DNA from: an uncultured Erysipelotrichaceae bacterium
GTDB lineage: Bacteria > Bacillota_I > Bacilli_A > Erysipelotrichales > Erysipelotrichaceae
Length of the DNA stretch: 6,187 bases
Direction: 5' to 3'
Assembly (NCBI GenBank): GCA_902795875.1
Contig: CADBND010000136.1
Coordinates: 1 to 6,187 of the forward strand
Position numbers and translations under genes: made by a program. Positions 1 to 5,013 of this stretch are shown one piece after another; position 1 is the first letter of the stretch, and each line of letters begins with the position of its first letter. The notes beneath the pieces were generated by a model. It saw only the letters and a program-made list of their open reading frames with translations. It made no database searches and was not told where the DNA came from.

Positions 1-220
1 ATCGAATGATGATCATATGATCGACAAAACCGACATAGCCGATCTTTGTTGACCAAGCGAGGCATTTACATTCTTCTCAAACGGATAGTCTTTTAGGGAC
101 TTATGAAATGGAAAAAGTCCTTTCGGACTGATTGACCTGGGTGATGATCCCTTAAGGACTGCGATCTATGACCTATGATTAAGTCAGATCGGGGAATAGT
201 TTGTTAAGTGCAGTATTATA
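1..220. other. Left-edge stretch without a supported gene; several hairpins
   Basis: No frame on either strand is open for a convincing length here. The only forward frame entering from the left edge stops at 50-52 after 16 codons, which is too short to identify. The stretch contains a long imperfect inverted repeat (87-99 with 148-160, 11 of 13 matching) enclosing a small stem (116-120 with 125-129, loop TTTC). A bulged stem follows (163-172 with 183-190). All lie just before the forward terminator at 221-248. This is either the 3' untranslated tail of a forward gene lying left of the window or a small structured RNA. I do not recognise it as a known riboswitch, tRNA, SRP RNA or 6S RNA. Confidence 0.4.
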
Positions 221-248
221 GGCGCTTTTGAAATCAAGCGCCTTTTTT
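81..248 (+). ncRNA. Candidate structured RNA ending at an intrinsic terminator
   Basis: Three successive stem-loops can be drawn in the forward direction. The first is a 13-bp imperfect outer stem (87-99/148-160, one G-U and one U-U) around an inner 5-bp hairpin with a UUUC loop. The second is a stem with GATC and TGAC arms (163-166, 169-172) pairing with 183-190 across a 2-nt bulge. The third is the terminator hairpin at 221-242, followed by a T run. The downstream gene lies on the opposite strand, so this is not the leader of a neighbour. No promoter is clear and no family is recognised. A long 3' UTR is an equal alternative. Confidence 0.22.
221..248 (+). terminator. Intrinsic terminator, forward
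   Basis: A 7-bp perfect stem, GGCGCTT (221-227) with AAGCGCC (236-242), has an 8-nt loop and is followed at once by six T residues (243-248). There is no T tract on the minus-strand side, so it mainly stops forward transcription arriving from left of the window. It sits 29 nt beyond the stop codon of the convergent LysR gene. Its sequence and the tail TACGACAGATC (250-260) recur at the terminator at 4927-4954. Confidence 0.85.
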
Positions 249-276
249 ATACGACAGATCCATGACAGAAACCTGA

Positions 277-1158
277 CTAGACATCATCGATATCTTTATA
301 GAATTCCAGGATCTGACTGATCAGTTTATGAACACTTTTTCGGTTGTCAGTCTTGTGACTGCACAAGACACAGGGGATCTTCACATCGCAGTCAAAAGGG
401 ATCCAGACAAATTCCGGATTGTGGTCGTTGAGAAAACCCGGGGATAAAACGATCGCTTCGCCACTGGCAACAAAAGTCAGAGAAGTATCGTGGTCGTTGG
501 AATTGAAGTAGGATACCGAAGGATCCAGGATGATCTCCTGCTGCAGTTTCTTCAAAGGAGCAGGAGAGCCGCCACCGATCATCAATGTACGGCCTTTGAG
601 ATCTTCTTTGGCGATGATTTCTTTTTGGGCAAGCAGATCATCAGGACGGCAGACCAGGTAGATATGGGCGTCAAAGAGATCGTGTATGAGGATATCCGGG
701 ATATGACTTACTCTGGATTGGACGGAAAACAGGATGTCGGTCTCTCCGGACAGAAAGGAATCCAGAGAATTGTAGTAATTGAATAAGGGCGTGATGGAGA
801 TGGAAGGCTCGTCTTTTCTGAATTCCCGGATGATCCTGGGCAGGTGATACAGGGCGGAACGCATGGACATGCCGATGGTGATGTTGTCGCGGTAGCGGAA
901 GGCAAAGTTCTGTCCCTGTTCAATCGCCCGTTTCAACTGGTTGTCGACATCGCGCAGAGTCGCAAGGAACTGTTCTCCTGCAGGGGTCAGCACGGCACCT
1001 TTGCCGGAGCGGTCGAAAAGACGGAAACCGATCTCTTCTTCGATTGTGTTGATCTGATAGGTCAATGCCGGCTGGGTGATGTACAGGTTTTCGGCTGCAC
1101 GGTTGAAATTGCGTGTTTTAGCCAGTTCAAAGACGGATTCGAAATGTTTGGTATTCAT
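277..1158 (-). CDS. LysR-family transcriptional regulator
   Basis: A 293-residue LysR-type regulator of normal family length. Residues 1-60 form the winged helix-turn-helix. The helix region around 17-37 reads NFNRAAENLYITQPALTYQI, with the typical A-A-x-x-L and S/T-Q-P-A-L signatures, followed by the wing ending F-x-L-F-D-R (45-50). A linker helix leads to the LysR substrate-binding domain beginning near NITIGMS (92-98), which would bind a small effector in the cytosol. The start ATG (complement of 1156-1158) gives the standard N-terminus. No good Shine-Dalgarno precedes it, and a promoter-like TTGTAT-N17-TATTAT on the minus strand ends only 6 nt before it, so the message may be almost leaderless. 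The gene is divergent from the flavodoxin at 1260, with an operator-like dyad covering its -35 region. That arrangement suggests autoregulation and control of the forward operon. The effector is unknown. Confidence 0.95.
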   Translation of the reverse strand: MNTKHFESVFELAKTRNFNRAAENLYITQPALTYQINTIEEEIGFRLFDRSGKGAVLTPAGEQFLATLRDVDNQLKRAIEQGQNFAFRYRDNITIGMSMRSALYHLPRIIREFRKDEPSISITPLFNYYNSLDSFLSGETDILFSVQSRVSHIPDILIHDLFDAHIYLVCRPDDLLAQKEIIAKEDLKGRTLMIGGGSPAPLKKLQQEIILDPSVSYFNSNDHDTSLTFVASGEAIVLSPGFLNDHNPEFVWIPFDCDVKIPCVLCSHKTDNRKSVHKLISQILEFYKDIDDV

Positions 1159-1164
1159 ACTCTT

Positions 1165-1193
1165 ATAATAAAAATATTTAATTGATAATACAA
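1165..1193 (-). promoter_or_regulatory. Candidate promoter of the first LysR gene
   Basis: On the minus strand TTGTAT (complement of 1188-1193) and TATTAT (complement of 1165-1170) are separated by exactly 17 nt, with 4 of 6 and 5 of 6 matches to the sigma-A consensus. Only 6 nt (AAGAGT) lie between the -10 and the ATG, so transcription would begin at or next to the start codon. The -35 lies inside the dyad at 1179-1204, which fits autorepression. Confidence 0.45.
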
Positions 1194-1204
1194 GAAATCA
1201 ATTA
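1179..1204. promoter_or_regulatory. Dyad operator between LysR and flavodoxin genes
   Basis: Two perfect 8-bp inverted arms, TAATTGAT (1179-1186) and ATCAATTA (1197-1204), are separated by 10 nt. AT-rich dyads of this size between a LysR gene and its divergent target are the usual recognition sites of that family. The site overlaps the LysR -35 and lies just upstream of the flavodoxin -10 candidates, so one bound tetramer could act on both genes. Assignment to the adjacent LysR protein is an inference from position. Confidence 0.65.
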
Positions 1205-1211
1205 GAGAATT

Positions 1212-1231
1212 TATAATTTGTCTTTTACAAT
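1212..1231 (+). promoter_or_regulatory. Candidate -10 elements for the flavodoxin operon
   Basis: Two hexamers could act as the -10 box: a perfect TATAAT at 1212-1217 and TACAAT at 1226-1231. Neither has a recognisable -35 at 16-18 nt. A poor -35 next to an upstream dyad is typical of promoters that depend on a LysR activator. The sequence does not decide between the two boxes. Translation of the first gene is served by AGAGG at 1246-1250, 9 nt before the ATG. Confidence 0.45.
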
Positions 1232-1259
1232 GAAAGTGTAAAGAAAGAGGAAAAACACT

Positions 1260-1772
1260 ATGAAAAATCTGGTCATCTATTACTCAAGAAAAGGCGAAAA
1301 CTATGTCAACGGAAAGATCAAAAATATCGATAAGGGAAATACAGAATACATTGCGGAATTTTTAAAAGAAGATCTGGGAGCTGATCTGTTCAAAGTGGAG
1401 ACGGTAAAAGAGTATTCCAAGTCTTATATGGACTGCATAAGAGAAGCGCAGAAAGAACTCGACAACGGGGAACATCCCGCACTCAAGGAATATCTCAAGG
1501 ATATTTCGGAGTATGACAACATCTTCATTGCCGGTCCGTGCTGGTGGGGAACTTACCCGATGGCGATCTTCGCAGCGATCGAAGGTCTCGACTTCAACGG
1601 GAAGAAAGTTCTTCCGATCATGACACACGAAGGTTCCGGTATGGGACATTGTGAAGCAGATCTTAAGGCACAGATCTCCGGAGCAAGTTTTGTCAAAGGG
1701 CTGCCGATCCACGGTGCAGATGCTGCCGGAAGCAAAGAAAAAGTGCTTGACTGGGCAAGAAAGAATATCTGA
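1260..1772 (+). CDS. Flavodoxin (cytosolic, Flavodoxin_4-like)
   Basis: A 170-residue protein with the flavodoxin fold and no signal peptide. It should bind FMN and carry electrons in the cytosol. Strand beta-1 (NLVIYYS, 3-9) runs into the phosphate loop SRKGENY (9-15), then GNTEYIA (26-32) starts helix 1. Residues 84-100 hold YDNIFIAGPCWWGTYP, whose WWG is the aromatic isoalloxazine-binding loop of this subfamily. THEGSG (122-127) is a second conserved FMN-loop motif. The variant phosphate loop (K-G-E-N rather than T-G-x-T) is common in these short flavodoxins. It is first in the forward operon and faces the LysR gene, so it is the likely direct target of that regulator. The next gene starts 1 nt after its stop. 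Other members of the family are annotated as flavodoxin or NAD(P)H-dependent FMN oxidoreductase; the electron partner cannot be told here. Confidence 0.93.
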   Translation: MKNLVIYYSRKGENYVNGKIKNIDKGNTEYIAEFLKEDLGADLFKVETVKEYSKSYMDCIREAQKELDNGEHPALKEYLKDISEYDNIFIAGPCWWGTYPMAIFAAIEGLDFNGKKVLPIMTHEGSGMGHCEADLKAQISGASFVKGLPIHGADAAGSKEKVLDWARKNI

Positions 1773-1773
1773 A

Positions 1774-2325
1774 ATGGATGTCTTTGAAAAGACCAGGAAT
1801 GGACAAGCAGTGAAGATGCATTCGGAAGAATACCGTCCCTGTGTGGAAGAACTGCACCGTTCCTACAAAGTCCTGCATAAGCTCAACAGTGCAGAACCTC
1901 TGTCAGAAGAACAGACAAATGCTTTTACAGAACTGTTTGGGAAGAAGCTTGATTCTGTCGGTATCTTTACGCCGGTACAGATCGATTTCCCCAAGCAGAT
2001 GCGTTTCGGCAAAAATATATTCATCAACCACAGTTTTACTGCCATGTCGATCGGCGGCATCGAGATAGGAAATAATGTGCAGATCGGGCCTCATGTCTCG
2101 ATCATCACCAATAACCACGATATCAATGACCGCGATGTCTTGCGGTGCAAGTCTGTGGTGATCGAAGACGGTGTCTGGATCGGTGCCGGAGCGACTATCT
2201 TACCGGGTGTACATATCGGTAAAAATGCGGTGATCGGTTCGGCTGCTGTCGTTACCAAGGACGTAGAAGAAAACAGCATCGTTGCCGGGAATCCGGCAAG
2301 ACTGATTCGGAAGCTGGATCAATGA
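1774..2325 (+). CDS. Hexapeptide-repeat O-acetyltransferase (maltose/galactoside type)
   Basis: A 183-residue left-handed beta-helix acyltransferase of the maltose/galactoside/nodulation-protein O-acetyltransferase group, transferring acetyl from acetyl-CoA to a sugar hydroxyl. Residues 1-60 match the short helical maltose-acetyltransferase N-terminal region. From about 78 the [LIV]-G-x-x hexapeptide rungs begin (IGGIEIGNNVQIGPHVSI). The catalytic histidine is H115 in TNNHD. WIGAGATILPGVHIGKNAVIG (135-155) and AGNPARLIRK (171-180) complete the acetyl-CoA-binding coil. The frame is open back to 1651, but homology and position favour the ATG at 1774, one nt after the flavodoxin stop. The upstream extension would overlap the flavodoxin and has no family resemblance. 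The ribosome site is weak, so translation is probably coupled. The link to the redox genes is unclear; such acetyltransferases often act in detoxification or as passengers in sugar or quinone-related operons. Confidence 0.9.
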   Translation: MDVFEKTRNGQAVKMHSEEYRPCVEELHRSYKVLHKLNSAEPLSEEQTNAFTELFGKKLDSVGIFTPVQIDFPKQMRFGKNIFINHSFTAMSIGGIEIGNNVQIGPHVSIITNNHDINDRDVLRCKSVVIEDGVWIGAGATILPGVHIGKNAVIGSAAVVTKDVEENSIVAGNPARLIRKLDQ

Positions 2326-2837
2326 AAAAGAAAATAGGAAAGATCCTTCTGACAGCGCTCTTATTGTGCGGCTGTCAAACAAGGGAAGAAGACGAAACGG
2401 ATATAAAGGAGGCGGAAACCATGAACTATGATTTTGATGCGTTTAAAAAAGTGAAGATCACAGGCATCGACTTGTCAGACTTGAGTGATGAAGAAGCTTC
2501 CGCGCTCTATGTACAGGCAATGTATTGTCAGGCGATGTGTGATGCGGATATCGATACGATGAGGAAGATCGTGGCAGAAGATACGACTTTCGCACATATG
2601 AGCGGAAAGGTACAAAGCCGGGAAGAATATTTTCAGGATGTGAAAAGCGGCTCTTTGATCTATTACACGATCGGGATCAAAGATCCTGTGATCGAAGTGA
2701 ACGAGGAAGAAGCGACGATCACTTATACATCAGTATTGAATGCCAATGCCTATGGGGCAAGAGGGACTTTCCATATGAAAGGCACCCATCATTATCGGAA
2801 AACAAACGACACCTGGATCCTGGTCAACGGAAGGTAA
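2322..2837 (+). CDS. NTF2-like (SnoaL/DUF4440-type) lipoprotein
   Basis: A 171-residue protein with a lipoprotein signal peptide: MKKK, a hydrophobic stretch (I5-C16), then L-C-G-C with C18 as the likely lipidated residue. A short acidic linker (about 20-33) leads to an NTF2-like cone fold of about 110 residues. Hallmarks are the helix SALYVQAMYCQAMCDADIDT (58 on), the strand AEDTTFAHMSGKVQSREEYF and the closing strands GARGTFHMKGTHHYRK / DTWILVNGR. This fold in bacteria binds small hydrophobic ligands or acts as an isomerase or dehydratase; no catalytic dyad is certain here. The ATG overlaps the previous stop (ATGA), indicating coupling. Unusually, a perfect AAGGAGG (2406-2412) sits 8 nt before an in-frame ATG at 2421 (M34), exactly where the folded domain begins. 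A cytosolic 138-residue form is therefore possible. Confidence 0.85.
   Translation: MKKKIGKILLTALLLCGCQTREEDETDIKEAETMNYDFDAFKKVKITGIDLSDLSDEEASALYVQAMYCQAMCDADIDTMRKIVAEDTTFAHMSGKVQSREEYFQDVKSGSLIYYTIGIKDPVIEVNEEEATITYTSVLNANAYGARGTFHMKGTHHYRKTNDTWILVNGR
2406..2423 (+). promoter_or_regulatory. Strong internal Shine-Dalgarno and second start in the NTF2 lipoprotein gene
   Basis: AAGGAGG (2406-2412) is the best ribosome-binding site in the window, and it lies inside a coding region. The in-frame ATG at 2421 is 8 nt downstream and starts MNYDFDAF, the natural beginning of the domain. The upstream start at 2322 has only a weak GGAAG nearby. Either both forms are made or the site is left over from an ancestral cytosolic gene. 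Confidence 0.6.
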
Positions 2838-2840
2838 AAA

Positions 2841-3803
2841 ATGAAAAAAAGAAAACTGAAAGATATCGAAGTATCGGAAGTCGGCATGGGCTGTATGGCT
2901 TTCTCCCACGGTTATGGAAGGATACCGGAAGAGTCTTACAGTATCGAAGCGATCCGAAACGCTTATGAACATGGATGTACCTTCTTTGATACAGCGGAAG
3001 TCTATTCGCCCAATCTGTCCGGGATCGGTCACAATGAGAGGATCCTGGGCAAAGCGTTGAAGGATGTCAGAGAGGATGTGGTCATCGCTTCCAAGCTCTT
3101 CCTGAATGGTCTGAATATGACCGGTGTCTATAACGGAATAAGAAGACATCTGGAAGGAAGTCTGGAGAGATTGCAGACCGATCATCTGGATATCTATTAT
3201 CTGCACCGTCTGTCTTCAACGCCGATCGAAAAGGTCGCTGAAGCGATGGGCAAATTGATCGACGAAGGACTCATAAGAGGCTGGGGCTTGTCACAGGTCG
3301 ATGTCGACATCATCGACCGTGCGCAGAAGGTAACGCCTTTGACTGCTATTCAGAATATCTATTCGATGGTGGAAAGAGATTCCGAAGAAAAAATCATTCC
3401 TTACTGCATGGAACACAATATCGGCTTCGTACCTTTTTCACCGATCGCCAGCGGTCTGCTGTCGGGAAAGATCACGACGGATAAACAGTTTGAAAGAAAC
3501 GATGATGTCCGCAACTGGGTCCCGCAATTGTCAAGAAGGAACATCGAGGGAAATCAGCCGATCGTCGAGTTGTTAAAAGAATACGCGAAGATCAAGAATG
3601 CCACGCCGGCTCAGATCTCTCTGGCCTGGATGTTGCATAAATATCCCAACGTTGTTCCGATACCAGGTTCCAAAAACAAGGAACGTATCATCGAGAATCT
3701 TGATTCTTCAAAAGTCGTCCTGACCGATGAGGAATTTGAACAGCTGGAAACTTCCCTGAATGCCCTCAAGGTCTACGGACATCGTGGACTGGGCGGTTTC
3801 TGA
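2841..3803 (+). CDS. Aldo/keto reductase, NADPH-dependent
   Basis: A complete 320-residue (alpha/beta)8-barrel aldo/keto reductase. The catalytic tetrad is visible: D50 in FFDTAEVYSP, Y55, K85 in VIASKLF and H122 in YYLHR. Barrel motifs follow: GLIRGWGLSQ (143-152), AIQNIYSMVERD (169-180) and GFVPFSPIASGLLSG (195-209). The cofactor-binding loop VPIPGSKNKERIIEN (272-286) carries the R and N expected for the NADPH 2'-phosphate and adenine. It resembles the longer YhdN/AKR11-13-like reductases rather than the 2,5-diketogluconate reductase group to which the downstream AKR belongs. It starts 3 nt after the preceding stop, with GGAAGG at 2829-2834 as the ribosome site. It probably reduces an aldehyde, ketone or quinone in the cytosol, but the substrate is not predictable. 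Confidence 0.95.
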   Translation: MKKRKLKDIEVSEVGMGCMAFSHGYGRIPEESYSIEAIRNAYEHGCTFFDTAEVYSPNLSGIGHNERILGKALKDVREDVVIASKLFLNGLNMTGVYNGIRRHLEGSLERLQTDHLDIYYLHRLSSTPIEKVAEAMGKLIDEGLIRGWGLSQVDVDIIDRAQKVTPLTAIQNIYSMVERDSEEKIIPYCMEHNIGFVPFSPIASGLLSGKITTDKQFERNDDVRNWVPQLSRRNIEGNQPIVELLKEYAKIKNATPAQISLAWMLHKYPNVVPIPGSKNKERIIENLDSSKVVLTDEEFEQLETSLNALKVYGHRGLGGF

Positions 3804-3810
3804 GAAAAAA

Positions 3811-4020
3811 ATGAGAAAACGGATATTCCTGCTTCTTGGTATATTGATGTTTCTTCTATGTGATGCCTGCATGACCGTTGAGAAAGATGAAATCACAGCA
3901 GGATCGACCAAAGAAGAGAAGAAGAACGACGAAAACGAAGAGAAGATGAAAAACAAAGGTTCAAGACTTCTGTATATGGGACAGGCCAGCATACGGATCA
4001 TCACTCCCGAAGGCACATGA
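3811..4020 (+). pseudogene. Truncated MBL-fold lipoprotein, 5' fragment
   Basis: Read from the ATG at 3811 (7 nt after the AKR stop) this gives 69 residues. It has a signal peptide MRKR plus a hydrophobic core (5-16), with C20 in L-C-D-A-C as the possible lipidated cysteine (a poor lipobox; C17 is the alternative). A very charged Lys/Glu linker follows (22-50), then SRLLYMGQASIRIITPEG. That last segment is the first beta-hairpin of metallo-beta-lactamase-fold hydrolases, which should continue with an IDP strand and an H-x-H-x-D-H metal site. None of that is present: after PEGT comes a stop, and the following DNA encodes the tail of an aldo/keto reductase in another frame. It is therefore a remnant joined by a deletion. 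A short secreted peptide could still be made, but no enzyme. Confidence 0.75.
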
Positions 4021-4201
4021 AGTCTCTTCTGCCCAGGTCATCATACGCTGGCATTTACAGGCAGGTAATATCTGTATCCCGGGTTCTTCCAATGAAGACC
4101 ACATCAAAGAAGACTACGATGTCTGGAACTTTGAACTGAGTGAAGAAGAAATGAACGCAATGGCTGAACTCGAAAAGGATGAACGCTTTGCGGATTATTG
4201 A
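4010..4201 (+). pseudogene. Aldo/keto reductase remnant, C-terminal fragment
   Basis: This frame, shifted +1 relative to the MBL fragment before it, encodes 63 residues. They begin KAHEVSSAQVIIRWHLQAGN and end with DERFADY and a stop at 4199-4201. I see the last barrel helix, the cofactor loop ICIPGSSNEDHIKED and the closing segment FELSEEEMNAMAELEKDERF. These are hallmarks of the C-terminus of 2,5-diketo-D-gluconate-reductase-type (AKR5-like) enzymes. The first roughly 210 residues, with the catalytic tetrad, are missing, and there is no start codon or ribosome site for this frame. It is the 3' end of a gene whose 5' part was lost when it was joined to the MBL fragment. It differs from the intact AKR at 2841 but matches the subfamily of the AKR at 5945. 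Confidence 0.85.
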
Positions 4202-4202
4202 G

Positions 4203-4208
4203 AAGGAG
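4203..4208 (+). promoter_or_regulatory. Shine-Dalgarno deciding the start of the lipoprotein flavodoxin
   Basis: AAGGAG lies 6 nt before the ATG at 4215. This selects that codon over the in-frame ATG at 4179, which lies inside the AKR remnant and would put charged residues before the signal peptide. Confidence 0.85.
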
Positions 4209-4214
4209 AAAAAG

Positions 4215-4886
4215 ATGAAGAAAACGATCAATTGTCTGTTGAGTCTGCTGGTGCTGTTAAGCATTTGCGGATGTCAGAATAAAACGGAAAAAGAAGAAAC
4301 GGAAGTTCATGAAGAGGAGAATGTTGAAACAGCGCCACAGGAAAGCGAGACTGAGGCCGCGGATGGTCAAAGTCTTGTCGTCTATTTCTCCAGAACAGGT
4401 GAACAGTATACGGTAGGCGTCATCGATGAAGGGAATACTGCCATCGTTGCAAAGATGATCGCTGAACATACGGGTGGTGATCTCTATGAGATCCTGCCGG
4501 AAGAAGATTATTACCCATATACCTACAATGAACTGACGGATGTCGCAAAGAAGGAGCAGAATGAAAACGAACGTCCGGCTTATCAGAAGAAAGACATTGA
4601 CCTCTCTGCCTATGACACGGTTTTTATCGGTGCACCGGTGTGGTGGGGAGACTGGCCGATGATCATGTATACCTTCTTTGAAAACGAAGACCTTTCTTCC
4701 AAGACTTTAGTTCCGTTCTCGACCCATGAAGGAAGCGGATTGTCAGGTTTTGATAAGAAACTTGCTTCAGCCATTCCTTCGGCAGAGATCCTTGAGGGAC
4801 TGGCGATCCGGGGCAACGATTCCCAGAATAAGAAGGATGAGGTCAAAGACAAGGTCGATAACTGGTTGAACAAACTGGGCTATTAA
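4215..4886 (+). CDS. Flavodoxin lipoprotein (membrane-anchored, extracytoplasmic)
   Basis: A 223-residue protein. Residues 1-20 are a lipoprotein signal peptide: MKKT, a Leu-rich core, and S-I-C-G-C with C20 as the lipidated residue. Residues 21-52 form a Glu-rich flexible linker. Residues 53-223 are a Flavodoxin_4-type domain: SLVVYFS, phosphate loop SRTGEQY (59-65), NTAIVA (74-79), FIGAPVWWGDWP (137-148) with the WWG flavin loop, and FSTHEGSG (168-175). The anchored flavodoxin should sit on the outer face of the membrane and bind FMN there, perhaps passing electrons to external acceptors or flavins. The domain is a paralogue of the cytosolic flavodoxin at 1260. It follows the AKR remnant by 13 nt, has its own strong ribosome site and no evident promoter, and is the last gene before the terminator. 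The extracytoplasmic role is inferred from the signal peptide. Confidence 0.93.
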   Translation: MKKTINCLLSLLVLLSICGCQNKTEKEETEVHEEENVETAPQESETEAADGQSLVVYFSRTGEQYTVGVIDEGNTAIVAKMIAEHTGGDLYEILPEEDYYPYTYNELTDVAKKEQNENERPAYQKKDIDLSAYDTVFIGAPVWWGDWPMIMYTFFENEDLSSKTLVPFSTHEGSGLSGFDKKLASAIPSAEILEGLAIRGNDSQNKKDEVKDKVDNWLNKLGY

Positions 4887-4926
4887 TTCAGAAAACAATA
4901 AAAACTGCAATCGCATCATTGTACAG

Positions 4927-4954
4927 AGGCACTTTTAAAGACGAGTGCCTTTTT
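4927..4954 (+). terminator. Intrinsic terminator of the flavodoxin operon
   Basis: A perfect 7-bp stem, AGGCACT (4927-4933) with AGTGCCT (4944-4950), has a 10-nt loop and a run of five T (4950-4954). It lies 40 nt after the stop of the lipoprotein flavodoxin and before the convergent LysR gene. It resembles the terminator at 221-248 in stem, loop start (CTTTT) and the tail TACGACAGATC (4956-4966). Confidence 0.88.
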
Positions 4955-5013
4955 GTACGACAGATCTACGGCATGATCGTTCAGGTACTCACTCTGGCAT
5001 CGCAATATGAACT

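Noticed and set aside
2..52. Forward frame entering from the left edge and stopping at 50-52, possibly the 3' end of a gene
   Set aside because: Only 16 codons with no recognisable motif; the other two forward frames stop even earlier, so nothing supports one over the others.
490..786. Forward open frame of 98 codons opposite the first LysR gene
   Set aside because: An antisense shadow of the effector domain, without a ribosome site or motif.
844..1185. Forward open frame of 113 codons opposite the first LysR gene
   Set aside because: Lies antisense to a clear LysR N-terminal half, has no family resemblance, and extends into the divergent promoter region.
1651..1773. Upstream extension of the acetyltransferase frame, with an ATG at 1651
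   Set aside because: It lies inside the flavodoxin gene, and the family N-terminus (MDVFEKTRNG) starts naturally at 1774, directly after the flavodoxin stop.
2730..3206. Minus-strand open frame of 158 codons across the lipoprotein and AKR genes
   Set aside because: It crosses the boundary of two convincing forward genes and its translation resembles no family; the length is explained by the codon bias of the AKR.
3760..3810. ATG at 3760 as start of the short lipoprotein fragment
   Set aside because: It would overlap the AKR 3' end and put an acidic segment before the signal peptide; the ATG at 3811 gives a proper MRKR signal peptide.
3811..4201. Programmed ribosomal frameshift joining the MBL fragment and the AKR tail
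   Set aside because: No slippery heptamer is evident, and a joined product would still lack the metal site of one family and the catalytic tetrad of the other.
4179..4214. ATG at 4179 as start of the flavodoxin lipoprotein
   Set aside because: It lacks a Shine-Dalgarno and lies in the AKR remnant, whereas the ATG at 4215 has AAGGAG 6 nt upstream and begins a clean signal peptide.
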